A stretch of DNA of 64,000 nucleotides, taken from the NCBI RefSeq assembly GCF_003584645.1, contig NZ_AP017928.1:3634395-3698394 (forward strand). The letters run 5' to 3'. Made by a program: the position numbers and the translations under genes. Of this stretch, positions 1 through 10,875 are shown piece by piece; positions within the stretch are counted from its first letter, which is position 1; every line of letters starts with the position of its first letter. The stretch comes from Methylocaldum marinum. Its GTDB lineage: Bacteria; Pseudomonadota; Gammaproteobacteria; Methylococcales; Methylococcaceae. Under the pieces are notes generated by a model, which saw only the letters and a list, made by a program, of their open reading frames with translations, did no database searches and was not told where the DNA came from.

Positions 1-1009
<1,009 letters not shown>

Positions 1010-1049
1010 CCGCCAATACCCCTCAATCTGATTACCGATACACCCAAAC

Positions 1050-1125
<76 letters not shown>

Positions 1126-1147
1126 AAAAACCTGGCACCCATTTTGC

Positions 1148-1221
<74 letters not shown>

Positions 1222-1240
1222 GCGCAAAACCGAAATTAAA

Positions 1241-1325
<85 letters not shown>

Positions 1326-1341
1326 AAGGGTTAAGATGTGA

Positions 1342-1370
1342 ATTATTAGGTATTCGATTGCCAGTGTCAA
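1342..1370 (-). promoter_or_regulatory. sigma70 promoter of the tRNA(Tyr-Gly-Thr)-tuf operon
   Basis: On the minus strand a perfect -35 TTGACA (1365-1370) is followed after 16 nt by TAATAA (1343-1348), about 18 nt upstream of the tRNA-Tyr 5' end. It sits just behind the pth stop codon, so the tRNA operon has its own start independent of pth. Confidence 0.75.
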
Positions 1371-1373
1371 CAA

Positions 1374-1970
1374 TCAGCGCACATCATTGTGCAAATCAGC
1401 GTGAAGACGGGTCTTCACAGCCTCCAAATCCCCCCGGAGCATGGCTGGAAACAACTCTATCACCTCGGAAATCGCACGAGCGACCATGCCGCGCTCCTCA
1501 TAACCCGGATTACCAAGCACGTATGGAACAACGGCGTCGCGATCACCGGGATGACCAATACCGATGCGTATCCGGCAAAAACCGGCCGCTCCCAATTTGT
1601 CTATCAGGTCTCTCAAGCCGTTATGCCCCCCGTGCCCACCACCGCATTTCAACCGCGCCACACCCGGCGGAAAGTCCAGCTCATCATGCGCCACCAGGAT
1701 CTCCTGGACCGGGATCTTATAATACCGAGCGAGAGCTGCGACCGATTCTCCACTTCGATTCATGAACGTCATGGGCTTAAGGAGAAGAACACTTTCCTTT
1801 TCCCGCCCCAGAGTCCCGACCAACCCCTGGAAGCGCCGATCCTCCCTAAACACAACCCGACATGAGGATGCAAGCTCATCCACCAACCAAAACCCGGCGT
1901 TATGCCGGGTTTTTTCATATTTGGCCGTGGGATTTCCCAAGCCTACCACCAACCTAAAGCGAATAGACAT
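1374..1970 (-). CDS. pth: Peptidyl-tRNA hydrolase
   Basis: Cleaves the ester bond of peptidyl-tRNA that drops off ribosomes, recycling tRNA in the cytoplasm. 198 residues from the ATG at 1970, the family's usual length. That start is chosen over an upstream in-frame codon because GGGAGG lies about 8 nt before it and the conserved VVGLGNP N-terminus begins there. The catalytic pieces are present: Asn13 in LGNP, His23 in TRHNAGFW and Asp96 in AHDELD. It is 35 nt downstream of rplY on the same strand, the classical prs-rplY-pth arrangement. Confidence 0.97.
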   Translation of the reverse strand: MSIRFRLVVGLGNPTAKYEKTRHNAGFWLVDELASSCRVVFREDRRFQGLVGTLGREKESVLLLKPMTFMNRSGESVAALARYYKIPVQEILVAHDELDFPPGVARLKCGGGHGGHNGLRDLIDKLGAAGFCRIRIGIGHPGDRDAVVPYVLGNPGYEERGMVARAISEVIELFPAMLRGDLEAVKTRLHADLHNDVR

Positions 1971-2005
1971 GGGGTCCCTCCCGGCCGCCTCGGTCACGGA
2001 CCGAC

Positions 2006-2614
2006 CTACTCGGCGGAACCTTCCGACGACTCCGCAACCTTCCCGGGCTGAATCGCTGCAACCGGCAAATCGTGTTCCGGGCCGTGAGCAAGAGCCAGAA
2101 TCTCGACACCGTCCGGCACGGTCAAGTCCGAGAGGTGAACGGATTGGCCGATATCGACATTCGCAAGATCCACCTCCAGATACTCCGGCAATTTATCCGG
2201 CGTACAGGCGACCTCCACATCAACCAGGTTATGAGTTACCACCCCACCCTTTTTGACCCCAACAGAAATGTCCTGGTTGGCGAAATGCAACGGCACATGA
2301 ACCCGGATTGTTTCTCCGCGACTCACACGCTGGAAATCCATATGCATGATGATCGGCTTACTCGGATGTCTCTGCAAACCTTTCAGAATAGCCCTTTCTT
2401 CCCGACCATCGATCTTAACAGTCAAAACATGGGAATAAACGGCGTCATTTTCCAGATTTTTCAGAACCTTGTTATGCTGCAACACCAAGCCGATCGGCTG
2501 AGCACCACCGCCGTAAAGAACAGCCGGAACATTGCCGGCGCGACGCAACCGCCGCGCATCCCGCTTTCCGGTGCCCACTCTTAAATCCGCTTCAAATACA
2601 AAACTGCCTACCAT
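2006..2614 (-). CDS. rplY: 50S ribosomal protein L25 (general stress protein CTC form)
   Basis: 5S-rRNA-binding ribosomal protein. 202 residues, so it is the long CTC type: an N-terminal L25 domain (about 1-95) plus a C-terminal beta domain (about 100-185), followed by an acidic Ser/Glu tail. The ATG at 2614 is preferred over the upstream TTG because GGAGAG precedes it by 5 nt and the sequence MVGSF fits the family. It lies between prs and pth on the same strand; prs ends 46 nt upstream. Confidence 0.95.
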   Translation of the reverse strand: MVGSFVFEADLRVGTGKRDARRLRRAGNVPAVLYGGGAQPIGLVLQHNKVLKNLENDAVYSHVLTVKIDGREERAILKGLQRHPSKPIIMHMDFQRVSRGETIRVHVPLHFANQDISVGVKKGGVVTHNLVDVEVACTPDKLPEYLEVDLANVDIGQSVHLSDLTVPDGVEILALAHGPEHDLPVAAIQPGKVAESSEGSAE

Positions 2615-2660
2615 CTTTCTCTCCAAAATACTCTTAGCAGCGAATCAAAAAACAAGTAAA

Positions 2661-3614
2661 TCAATCCACATAAAGCGAACTAACCGATTCGCCGACCGCT
2701 ATACGGCGTATCGTCTCCGCCAGCATCTCGGCAACGCTCAGCTGCCGGACTTTCTTGCATTGCTGAGCATCCCGACGCAACGGGATGGTATCCGTCACAA
2801 CCAATTCATCCAGCACCGAATCCTCGATGTTCTCTATCGCCCGTCCGGATAACACCGGGTGCGTGCAGTATGCGACCACCCGCCGCGCGCCGTGATCCTT
2901 TAACGCCCCGGCCGCCCGACATAACGTCCCGGCCGTATCAACTAAGTCATCAACCATAATGCACGTGCGCCCCTCGACATCGCCGATGATGTTCATCACC
3001 TTGGCCTCGTTCGGCCTTGGGCGACGTTTGTCTATGATGGCCAAATCAGCGTCATCGAGCCGTTTAGCCAACGCTCGCGCTCTCACTACGCCACCGACAT
3101 CAGGGGAAACGACGATCAGGCCTTGGTATTTCTGCCGCCATACATCGCCCAGCAAAATCGGCGACGCGTAAACGTTGTCGACAGGAACATCGAAAAATCC
3201 TTGAATTTGATCGGCATGCAAATCCACGGTCAACACCCGGTCGGCCCCCGCCGCGCAAATCATTTTCGCGACCAGCTTTGCCGTAATAGGAACCCGCGCC
3301 GACCTGATCCGACGGTCTTGCCGCGCGTAACCGTAGTAAGGGATCACAGCCGTTATCACGGATGCCGATGACCGGCGAAACGCATCGATCATCACCAGCA
3401 ATTCCATGATATTTTCGTTGATTGGCGCACAGGTGGGCTGAATCAGAAAAACTTCGCGCCCACGAACGTTTTCCTCGATCTCGACCGCTATCTCACCATC
3501 AATGAATCTTCCAATGGTCGCCATCCCCAGCCGCATATTCAGCTTGCGCACGATGCCTTCGGCCAAGGCAGGATTGGCATTCCCGGAAAACACCATGAAT
3601 GAGGCGTCTGTCAT
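2661..3614 (-). CDS. prs: Ribose-phosphate pyrophosphokinase (PRPP synthase)
   Basis: Makes PRPP from ribose 5-phosphate and ATP, feeding purine, pyrimidine, NAD, His and Trp synthesis. 317 residues, full class I length. Visible are the ATP-site region around [23 protein letters not shown] (split here: residues 80-101), the flexible-loop motif [11 protein letters not shown] (131-141) and the PRPP-binding loop [10 protein letters not shown] (221-230). It follows tRNA-Gln and ispE on the minus strand, as in many gammaproteobacteria. The rpiA gene further right supplies its substrate pathway. Confidence 0.98.
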   Translation of the reverse strand: MTDASFMVFSGNANPALAEGIVRKLNMRLGMATIGRFIDGEIAVEIEENVRGREVFLIQPTCAPINENIMELLVMIDAFRRSSASVITAVIPYYGYARQDRRIRSARVPITAKLVAKMICAAGADRVLTVDLHADQIQGFFDVPVDNVYASPILLGDVWRQKYQGLIVVSPDVGGVVRARALAKRLDDADLAIIDKRRPRPNEAKVMNIIGDVEGRTCIMVDDLVDTAGTLCRAAGALKDHGARRVVAYCTHPVLSGRAIENIEDSVLDELVVTDTIPLRRDAQQCKKVRQLSVAEMLAETIRRIAVGESVSSLYVD

Positions 3615-3656
3615 TCAAGACACTCCAAAATCGAGATATCGAGTCGGAATTATTTA

Positions 3657-3731
3657 TGGCTGGGGCGCCAGGATTCGAACCTGGGAATGCCGGGATCAAA
3701 ACCCGGTGCCTTACCGCTTGGCTACGCCCCA
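3657..3731 (-). tRNA. tRNA-Gln (anticodon TTG)
   Basis: 75-nt cloverleaf on the minus strand. Acceptor stem TGGGGCG/CGCCCCA, discriminator G and encoded CCA; anticodon stem CCGGG/CCCGG with loop TTTTGAT (anticodon TTG); T-arm CCAGGTTCGAATCCTGG. It is placed between ispE and prs, the conserved gammaproteobacterial order. Confidence 0.97.
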
Positions 3732-3754
3732 ATGAATGTTGTTGATCGCCCTAC

Positions 3755-4606
3755 TCAGGCAAGCTTCAGCGCCCGATGGAGAGCGGACCGATTCCGGCCT
3801 CGCGCAAAAAATACCAACCACTCCCTTTCCAAGGCTGCGACCGCTGCGCGCGCATCCGCTTCCTCAGCGAATGCAGCAAAAACACAGGCTCCGGTCCCGG
3901 TAAGCTTGGCGTGCGCGAAACGCCCCAAACCGCACAAAGCAGCCCGGACCTCCGGGTACAACTCGGAAACCACAGGCAAACAATGATTCTCCTGCTGCCC
4001 CGCAAGAAAGTCGGATATTGTGATCGGTTTATTGTTACGTGTCAAATTGGGAGCCGAAAAAATCTGCGCGGTCGACACATGGCAACCAGGCACCAGGACA
4101 ACGAACCAAGGCTCGGGCAGATCCAACGGGGTCAATACTTCCCCTACACCCTCAGCCCAAGTGGAGCGACCATTTATGAAAACCGGAACGTCAGCCCCCA
4201 ACTGTAGACCCAATACCATCAGGTCCTGCAAAGACAAACCTGTCCGCCACAGGACATTCAACCCCAGCAAGGCTGTCGCGGCATCCGAGCTTCCACCCCC
4301 CAAACCACCTCCCATAGGAAGATTCTTTTCGATTTCAATCTCGACTCCGTACCCAATGCCGGTAAATTTGCGTAAGAGTTTCGCAGCTCTTACGGTCAAA
4401 TCCTGATCTTCCGGTACCGTGGGAAGAGGATTCACCAGACGAATCACTCCATCGGAGCGGCGACGCAGCGTAATCCAGTCGCAGTGATCGATGAATTGAA
4501 ATACCGTTTGAAGCAAATGGTAACCGTCTTTGCGGCGGCCCACTATCCTCAGCATCAGATTAAGCTTGGCCGGGGCAGGCAGATGAAGCACATCCGAATC
4601 CATCAT
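3755..4606 (-). CDS. ispE: 4-diphosphocytidyl-2-C-methyl-D-erythritol kinase
   Basis: GHMP-family kinase of the non-mevalonate (MEP) isoprenoid pathway, phosphorylating CDP-ME. 283 residues, normal length. The ATP-binding motif PMGGGLGGGSSDAA lies at residues 97-110 and the N-terminal APAKLNL motif at 11-17. Its start is 3 nt downstream of the lolB stop, so the two are probably translationally coupled, and tRNA-Gln follows. The lolB-ispE-tRNA-prs order supports the assignment. Confidence 0.97.
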   Translation of the reverse strand: MMDSDVLHLPAPAKLNLMLRIVGRRKDGYHLLQTVFQFIDHCDWITLRRRSDGVIRLVNPLPTVPEDQDLTVRAAKLLRKFTGIGYGVEIEIEKNLPMGGGLGGGSSDAATALLGLNVLWRTGLSLQDLMVLGLQLGADVPVFINGRSTWAEGVGEVLTPLDLPEPWFVVLVPGCHVSTAQIFSAPNLTRNNKPITISDFLAGQQENHCLPVVSELYPEVRAALCGLGRFAHAKLTGTGACVFAAFAEEADARAAVAALEREWLVFFARGRNRSALHRALKLA

Positions 4607-4609
4607 TCA

Positions 4610-5212
4610 CTAACCCTCTACACGCCAGCTATCCGCTATCAATTTAAGCTTTACTTCTGGCCCCTGAATAGCAAATTTCTGCGGCATGACCCGATCACCC
4701 ACGTTCATAAATTGCTGGAACTGAAGCGTCCAACCCGATTGCCGGAACCCCAACGGAGACCCGGACTCACCAACAATGGACGCATGCGGCCGATTCGGAT
4801 CGGGCAATCCCACCACCCAATGTCGCAAGCTGGATAGAGGCACGGCAAAACCCAACCGGTCTTTAAGCATACCATCGGGATCGCGCGACGACTCCGTTAC
4901 GCCACCGCCTTCGTTAACGTAGATCAGGTCCTTCTGCACAACAATGGAAACCATGCCCTGGCTAAAGGGCCCGGAGACCCGCAGACGATCCTGATTTGGA
5001 TCGTGCTCCCAAAACAGATTGGCTTGCCAGGCATCATCCGCTGTTTGCACGCCAATCCGCCCCTCCAGTCGCCACGACTTCAACCGATAATTTTCTTCGA
5101 CCTTGGAACCGATTCCAGGAGCCTGCAAATCTCTTTGTAAAGCAGCACAACCGGCGAGACATAGGGCCAACACTACCACCGGAACTCGAAACAGACGGGG
5201 GCTTTTCAACAC
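4610..5212 (-). CDS. lolB: Outer-membrane lipoprotein receptor LolB
   Basis: Accepts lipoproteins from periplasmic LolA and inserts them into the outer membrane. 200 residues with a type II signal peptide ending in lipobox LAGC (Cys22), followed by the LolB beta-barrel fold with WRLEGRIGV. The start is a GTG at 5212, 3 nt after the stop of the upstream TPR lipoprotein gene, so an operon with it is likely. The next gene, ispE, is the usual lolB neighbour. Confidence 0.93.
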   Translation of the reverse strand: MLKSPRLFRVPVVVLALCLAGCAALQRDLQAPGIGSKVEENYRLKSWRLEGRIGVQTADDAWQANLFWEHDPNQDRLRVSGPFSQGMVSIVVQKDLIYVNEGGGVTESSRDPDGMLKDRLGFAVPLSSLRHWVVGLPDPNRPHASIVGESGSPLGFRQSGWTLQFQQFMNVGDRVMPQKFAIQGPEVKLKLIADSWRVEG

Positions 5213-5215
5213 GCT

Positions 5216-6940
5216 CTACTCGAAAGCTTCCCGATATTTAATCTTGATTTTCTTCATATCATCGTGTCCGGGATCCTTCTTGAGCGCTTCCTTCCATACT
5301 TTTTTCGCCTCTTGATGTCGCCCGGACTCCCACAGCACCTCGCCCAAATGGGCCGCTATCTCGGGATCACTGACCGATTCATAAGCTCGCTGCAAATAAT
5401 CCAACGCCGTACCATGGTTTCCCAACCGGTATTGCAACCAACCGTAGCTGTCTAGAATGGCAGGATCATCGGGCTTAAGCTCAATCGCCCGATCGAGATA
5501 CTGCTTAGCTTCGTCCAGCCGGGCGCCACGATCAGCCAAAGTGTACCCCAAGGCATTGAGTGCATTGGCATCCTCAGGATTTTTCTCCAATACGGCACGT
5601 AAATCCGTCTCTAAAACATCGACGCGATCCAATTGCTCGGCAATTAAAGCACGTGAGTAAAGCAGTTCCATCTGGTCCGGCATTTCTTCGAGTGCAGCGG
5701 TCAACAAATCAAAGGCCGCTTCGTAATCCTTGGACTTCGATAAAAGCTCCGCCTCCAACAGGTAAAGCCGCAAGGCCTCATCTGGAAATTGCTTCCGAAC
5801 CTCAACCAAGCGCTGACGCGCCTCGGTGATTCGGCCAAGATTAATCAAAGCCGTAATCGAATTAACCTTTGCGTCGAATTCCAACGGCCCCGACCGAACT
5901 CTATCGAACCACGTCAGAGCATTTTGCAAGCGATTCTGCCGCGCCTCGATCAACCCCAAGTAGAAATAGGCTTGCCCTCGCCACTTGCTTACAGTCGTTA
6001 ATTCGAGAAACTGTTTCTTTGCGTTCTCGTCTCGTCCCGCTTCCATCAACAAGTTCGCCAGACCGAAACGGGCATCGTGATTGTCCGGATCCTTTTCCAG
6101 AATACGAGCCAATTCCCTCTCCGCGCCGCGAAGATCTCCTGCTTTCGCCAAAAACTGGGAGTAGATCAAGCGCAAGCGGACATTATTGGGATCGCTCCTC
6201 AGCGCCTTCTGGACGGTGGCTCTCGCGGCTTCGGAGTCTCCCATCTGAGACATGACCTGAGCCTGTAGCAAGCGAGCCCGATTCCAATCGGGATGGAGCG
6301 CCAGTGCTTTCTCGGCCTCCTGTAGAGCCAATTGATACTCGCCCCTGGTGCTGGCCAAAAGCGCAAAAGCAAAATGGAGTTCGGCCATACCCGGAAATTC
6401 CGTAACCAGGCGCTGCATCACCTTCGCTCCCTCTTCCTTAGGAACCTCCGCATCCAGCCACTTGACCAGTTCGATCAAGGCACTTTCCAGGTCCACGTCG
6501 GGCAGAGCCAGAAGAGCCCGCAGTTGGTCCAGGGCTTTATCGGTATGCCCGGCCTTGAGAAGCAGAAAAGCCGCTATTCGGCGCGCCGAAAGATTTTCCG
6601 GATCACGCTCGCTCCACAATGTAGCCGCTGTTAGAGCTTTTTCTGTATCCTTTAGATAGAGCCCGATCTGAGTCGCCCGCTCCGCAACCTGAGCATCCTC
6701 GGTCAGCTTGGCGGCCTCCAAATAGTTGTTCAGCGCAATCTCGTACTGTCCGCGTTGACCGGCCAATTCTGCCGACAACAGCAAGTAGACGATTTCCGAA
6801 TGCTGATTGAGCCCTTGGACATCTGCTTGACGGATCCCTTCCAGGGATTCGTCAGGATGAGATCGCGATGGATTAAATCCCGCGCATCCCGACAGCCAAA
6901 TCGCCCCGACACACGTCAAACAGACCAATCGTTTCAACAC
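5216..6940 (-). CDS. Tetratricopeptide-repeat lipoprotein
   Basis: 574 residues. An N-terminal signal peptide ends in lipobox LSGC (Cys19), so the protein is probably anchored in the outer or inner membrane facing the periplasm. The rest is a long array of TPR-like helical repeats, with clear ones such as ALNALGYTLADRG and ILDSYGWLQYRLG near residues 455-500. The short C-terminus is lysine-rich. This gene commonly precedes lolB in gammaproteobacteria; its function is not established. The start is GTG at 6940 (a TTG follows directly and is an alternative). hemA diverges on the other strand 250 nt away. Confidence 0.85.
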   Translation of the reverse strand: MLKRLVCLTCVGAIWLSGCAGFNPSRSHPDESLEGIRQADVQGLNQHSEIVYLLLSAELAGQRGQYEIALNNYLEAAKLTEDAQVAERATQIGLYLKDTEKALTAATLWSERDPENLSARRIAAFLLLKAGHTDKALDQLRALLALPDVDLESALIELVKWLDAEVPKEEGAKVMQRLVTEFPGMAELHFAFALLASTRGEYQLALQEAEKALALHPDWNRARLLQAQVMSQMGDSEAARATVQKALRSDPNNVRLRLIYSQFLAKAGDLRGAERELARILEKDPDNHDARFGLANLLMEAGRDENAKKQFLELTTVSKWRGQAYFYLGLIEARQNRLQNALTWFDRVRSGPLEFDAKVNSITALINLGRITEARQRLVEVRKQFPDEALRLYLLEAELLSKSKDYEAAFDLLTAALEEMPDQMELLYSRALIAEQLDRVDVLETDLRAVLEKNPEDANALNALGYTLADRGARLDEAKQYLDRAIELKPDDPAILDSYGWLQYRLGNHGTALDYLQRAYESVSDPEIAAHLGEVLWESGRHQEAKKVWKEALKKDPGHDDMKKIKIKYREAFE

Positions 6941-7188
6941 TGACGAAATTCCTAAGCCGAAGTTAATGAAAGAACCTTGGATAGAATTGACAACGCTTTT
7001 CTCCCTTCGTCCGGAGCGGAATCGCGGAAATGTCCCTGGCTTTCGATAAAGCGGGGTAAACTGAATTGATGAGGGCGAGATTGTACGCTGTCAGCAACGT
7101 GCAACAATAGACCCGAGTCTCCGGTATTTGGCCCCATTTGAGGTTTTTACTTAGAATTATATTTGGAAAGTCTCAGAAATTTGAGTTC

Positions 7189-8448
7189 ATGGCCATTTTA
7201 ACCTTAGGGTTGAACCACAACACCGCACCAATATTGATCAGAGAGCGTCTGGTCTTTCCGGCCGAGCGCCTCAAATCCGCTTTGCTGGACCTGATTCAAT
7301 TGCCCCATATCGGCGAAGCCGCCATTCTTTCGACGTGCAACCGCACGGAATTGTATTGCGGCATCGAAACCGACGATCAAGACGTCCTGATCAATTGGAT
7401 TGCCCAAGAGCAGCGTCTTCACCGGGAAGATTTTCAGCCATATCTTTATTTTCACACAGACGCCGAAACGATTCGCCACATGTTTCGTGTCGCCTGCGGG
7501 CTGGACTCCATGATACTTGGGGAACCGCAAATCCTGGGACAAATGAAATCGGCCTACCAGGTCGCCGCCGAAGCCGGGACTCTCGGAAAAACCCTGAGCA
7601 AGCTGTTCCAGCATACCTTTACCGCCGCCAAAAAAGTTCGAACCGACACCGCAATCGGTTCCAGTCCCGTTTCAGTTGCATTTGCAGCCGTACGTCTGGC
7701 ACAGCGTATCTTCGATGACCTCTCCGAGCAAACCGCTATATTGATCGGTGCTGGAGAAACCATCGAACTGACCGCCCGCCATCTGACCGAAAGCAAGATC
7801 GGTCATCTGATTATCGCCAACCGAACTTACGACAAAGCCCACGCCTTAGCCACTCAGTTTAACGGGTTTGCCATCTCCTTGGCCGAACTGCCGAAACATT
7901 TGGCCTGGGCCGACATCGTCGTCTCGTCCACCGCCAGCCAATTGCCCATTTTGGGTAAAGGCGGTGTCGAAAGTGCTCTCAAAGCACGCAAGCATAAGCC
8001 GGTGTTCATGGTTGATTTGGCAGTGCCTCGCGACATCGAACCGGAAGTCGCCCAGCTTAGAGATGTGTATCTCTACACAGTGGACGACCTTCGGAACACC
8101 ATTGAAGAAAACCTGAAATCGCGCCGGGAAGCAGCCAAGAAGGCCGAAGAAATTATCGACACCGAAGTCGAACATTTTTTGGGCTGGCTGCGCGCTCAAG
8201 GCGCAACGTCCACGATCCGCGACTTCCGCGATCATGCCGACCAACTCCGTGCCGAAGCATTGGCCCGCGCCCGCCAGGCCTTGCGCTGCGGCAAATCGCC
8301 AGAAGAGGCGCTCGATTTTTTGGCGAATCTGCTTACCAACAAATTGATCCACATTCCCAGTGTCCAAATCAAACAAGCAGGCATCCATGAGCGGCACGAC
8401 CTGATTGCCGCCGCCCGAGAACTTTTTCAACTTAAAGATAGCTCTTGA
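7189..8448 (+). CDS. hemA: Glutamyl-tRNA reductase
   Basis: Catalyses the first committed step of C5 tetrapyrrole synthesis, reducing Glu-tRNA to glutamate-1-semialdehyde with NADPH. 419 residues from the ATG at 7189. An upstream TTG at 7138 would add 17 residues with no family match, so I reject it. The family signature STCNRTE with catalytic Cys50 is present, along with an NADPH-binding segment LIGAGETIE near 187 and a C-terminal dimerisation helix. It is followed 3 nt later by prfA, the classical hemA-prfA-prmC operon. Confidence 0.97.
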   Translation: MAILTLGLNHNTAPILIRERLVFPAERLKSALLDLIQLPHIGEAAILSTCNRTELYCGIETDDQDVLINWIAQEQRLHREDFQPYLYFHTDAETIRHMFRVACGLDSMILGEPQILGQMKSAYQVAAEAGTLGKTLSKLFQHTFTAAKKVRTDTAIGSSPVSVAFAAVRLAQRIFDDLSEQTAILIGAGETIELTARHLTESKIGHLIIANRTYDKAHALATQFNGFAISLAELPKHLAWADIVVSSTASQLPILGKGGVESALKARKHKPVFMVDLAVPRDIEPEVAQLRDVYLYTVDDLRNTIEENLKSRREAAKKAEEIIDTEVEHFLGWLRAQGATSTIRDFRDHADQLRAEALARARQALRCGKSPEEALDFLANLLTNKLIHIPSVQIKQAGIHERHDLIAAARELFQLKDSS

Positions 8449-8451
8449 TAC

Positions 8452-9534
8452 GTGAAACCATCCATTCGCCAGAAGCTCGACCATCTCGCCCAGCGATTCG
8501 AAGAAATCACCGCCCTACTCGCCGAACCGTCGATTCAGAACGACCAGGACCGCTTCAGAGCCCTGGGTCGCGAGTATGCTCAACTCAACCCTCTGGTCGG
8601 CTGTTTCAGCAAGTATCTCGGTGCGCTCGATGATCGTTCCTACGCCAACAGCCTGCTCGACGACAAAGATCCGCAGGTACGTAGCCTCGCAAAGGAAGAA
8701 CTGGCCGATGCCGAAGAAAGAATAGAGGCTTTGGAACAGGAGCTGCAAATCCTTTTGTTGCCGAGAGATCCCAACGACGAACGCAACATCTTTCTGGAAA
8801 TCCGCGCCGGCACCGGTGGAGCCGAAGCGGCGCTGTTCTCCGGCGACTTATATCGTATGTATAGCCGCTACGCCGAGCTGAAAGGGTGGAAAGCGGAGCC
8901 TGTCAGCGAAAGCGAGGGCGAACATGGCGGGTATAAAGAAATCATCGTGCGCATCAGCGGCCAGGATGTTTATTCGCGCCTCAAATTCGAGGCCGGCACA
9001 CATCGCGTGCAACGCGTGCCGGAAACGGAGGCACAGGGACGCATCCACACTTCGGCCTGCACGGTCGCCGTGCTGGCCGAAGCCGACGAAATCGACATCG
9101 ATATCAACCCGGCCGATCTACGGGTCGATACCTATCGCGCCTCGGGCGCCGGCGGCCAGCACGTCAACCGGACCGATTCAGCGGTCCGCATCACCCATAT
9201 TCCCACCGGCATTGTCGTGGAATGCCAGGACGAGCGGTCTCAACACAAGAACCGCGCTCGCGCCATGTCCCTGCTGAAATCTCGCATTTTATCCGCCGAA
9301 CAGGAAAAGCAGACCGCCGAGATTGCGGCTTCGCGAAAACTGCAAGTCGGCAGCGGCGACCGTTCGGAACGCATTCGCACGTACAATTTTCCGCAGGGAC
9401 GGCTCACCGACCACCGCATCAACCTGACCCTCTATCGGCTCGAAGCCATCATGGAGGGCGATCTCGATCCGGTCATCGATCCTTTGATCAACGAACATCA
9501 GGCCGAATTGCTGGCGCAGCTGGCCCAGGACTAA
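8452..9534 (+). CDS. prfA: Peptide chain release factor 1
   Basis: Recognises UAA and UAG in the A site and triggers peptide release. 360 residues from a GTG start, family length. The catalytic GGQ is at residues 234-236 in [16 protein letters not shown]. The gene lies between hemA and prmC; PrmC methylates the GGQ glutamine, so the neighbour modifies this product. Confidence 0.98.
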   Translation: MKPSIRQKLDHLAQRFEEITALLAEPSIQNDQDRFRALGREYAQLNPLVGCFSKYLGALDDRSYANSLLDDKDPQVRSLAKEELADAEERIEALEQELQILLLPRDPNDERNIFLEIRAGTGGAEAALFSGDLYRMYSRYAELKGWKAEPVSESEGEHGGYKEIIVRISGQDVYSRLKFEAGTHRVQRVPETEAQGRIHTSACTVAVLAEADEIDIDINPADLRVDTYRASGAGGQHVNRTDSAVRITHIPTGIVVECQDERSQHKNRARAMSLLKSRILSAEQEKQTAEIAASRKLQVGSGDRSERIRTYNFPQGRLTDHRINLTLYRLEAIMEGDLDPVIDPLINEHQAELLAQLAQD

Positions 9535-9535
9535 T

Positions 9536-10411
9536 GTGATGAGCACCCGCCCTGCTTCCTCGCGGTACCAATGCACAACCATCGCGACCGCGCTCCAGGA
9601 AGCTAGAAACCTCCTCGAAGGCCTGAGCGAAACCCCGAAACTCGACGCCGAAGTCTTGCTGGCCCGTGTCCTGAACCGTGATCGGTCGCACCTTCGCGCA
9701 TGGCCTGAACGAACGCTTTCGCCGGACGAATTCGACCGTTTTCACGAACTCATGCTGCAACGACAGTCCGGGACTCCGGTCGCTTACCTTTTCGGGGAGA
9801 AGGAATTCTGGTCGCGGACGTTTAAGGTTCGACCGGACGTACTCATCCCGCGTCCGGAAACCGAGTTGCTGGTCGATTTGGCGCTGACAGCCATGACGGC
9901 ATCCCAGACAGCCGATATTCTGGACTTGGGTACCGGCAGCGGCGCCATTGCCATTACCATCGCCGCGGAGTGCCCGTTCGCTCGCATCACCGCAACGGAC
10001 CTCAGCCCCGAAGCTTTGAAAGTCGCACAGGAAAACGCAGATCGACTGGGAGTTCGCAATGTTCGCTTTCAGCCGGGCAATTGGTTCGATGCGGTGGCTA
10101 GCGACGGACGGTTCGATTTAATAGTGAGCAATCCCCCTTATGTCGCCGATGACGATCCGCATCTAAGCCGGGGCGATGTACGTTTCGAACCGAGCTTGGC
10201 GCTAAAGGGCGGTTTGCATGGATTGGACGCCCTTCGGATCATCGCCAGGGATGCACGCGACCATCTGAATCCGCACGGCCAATTGATTCTGGAACACGGT
10301 TTTGATCAGGCTAACGCCGTAGCCGATCTCCTGGAAGTTTTCGGCTACACCGAAATCCGCCATCATCAGGATCTTCAAGGCCACTTCCGCGTCACTACGG
10401 CACGGCGGTAA
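9536..10411 (+). CDS. prmC: Release-factor glutamine N5-methyltransferase
   Basis: SAM-dependent methylase of the GGQ glutamine in RF1 and RF2. About 290 residues (GTG at 9536 or the adjacent ATG at 9539). Visible are the SAM motif LDLGTGSGAI and the catalytic NPPY at about residues 199-202. It starts 1 nt after the prfA stop, so translation is probably coupled. Confidence 0.96.
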   Translation: MMSTRPASSRYQCTTIATALQEARNLLEGLSETPKLDAEVLLARVLNRDRSHLRAWPERTLSPDEFDRFHELMLQRQSGTPVAYLFGEKEFWSRTFKVRPDVLIPRPETELLVDLALTAMTASQTADILDLGTGSGAIAITIAAECPFARITATDLSPEALKVAQENADRLGVRNVRFQPGNWFDAVASDGRFDLIVSNPPYVADDDPHLSRGDVRFEPSLALKGGLHGLDALRIIARDARDHLNPHGQLILEHGFDQANAVADLLEVFGYTEIRHHQDLQGHFRVTTARR

Positions 10412-10442
10412 GCGAGCACCCGGTCCTTTACAGAATAGAACC

Positions 10443-10856
10443 ATGCACGATAAAGAAATCCATATCCCGAGGACCTTGGTTAACCAACTGCTGCGCTATG
10501 CCCAGACTTTTCCGGATGTCGAAATCTGCGGCCTGGTCGGAGCGAAAGGTGGCATTCCAAGCCACTGCTACCCGGTCACGAATGCGGCCCCTACGCCCGA
10601 CTGCCGGTTCCAGATGGAACCCCGGGAGCAAATCGAGGCCATGCGTCAGATGCGAGAGCGCGGGGAAGAGCTGTTCGCGATCTTTCATTCGCATCCGGCC
10701 GCTCCCGCCGAACTTTCGGCGATTGATCTCGAGCAAGCCGCTTACCCGGACGCTCTATATTTGATTATCTCCCTCAACACTAAAGGCGTTCTTGAAATGC
10801 GAGGGTTCCGGATCAATCGAGCGCGCCAGACCGAAGAAATCACATTACTCCTCTAA
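10443..10856 (+). CDS. M67-family JAMM/MPN+ metallopeptidase
   Basis: 137-residue single-domain JAMM protein. The full zinc motif is visible: Glu27 in EICGLV, then HSHP with His82 and His84, Ser92 and Asp95 spaced exactly as H-x-H-x7-S-x2-D. Characterised bacterial relatives cleave C-terminal extensions from ubiquitin-like sulfur-carrier proteins or act on ThiS/MoaD-like partners; no such partner gene lies nearby, so the substrate is unknown. It follows prmC by 31 nt and could be the last gene of the hemA operon. Confidence 0.85.
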   Translation: MHDKEIHIPRTLVNQLLRYAQTFPDVEICGLVGAKGGIPSHCYPVTNAAPTPDCRFQMEPREQIEAMRQMRERGEELFAIFHSHPAAPAELSAIDLEQAAYPDALYLIISLNTKGVLEMRGFRINRARQTEEITLLL

Positions 10857-10875
10857 CGCCGACAACGAAGGGCAT

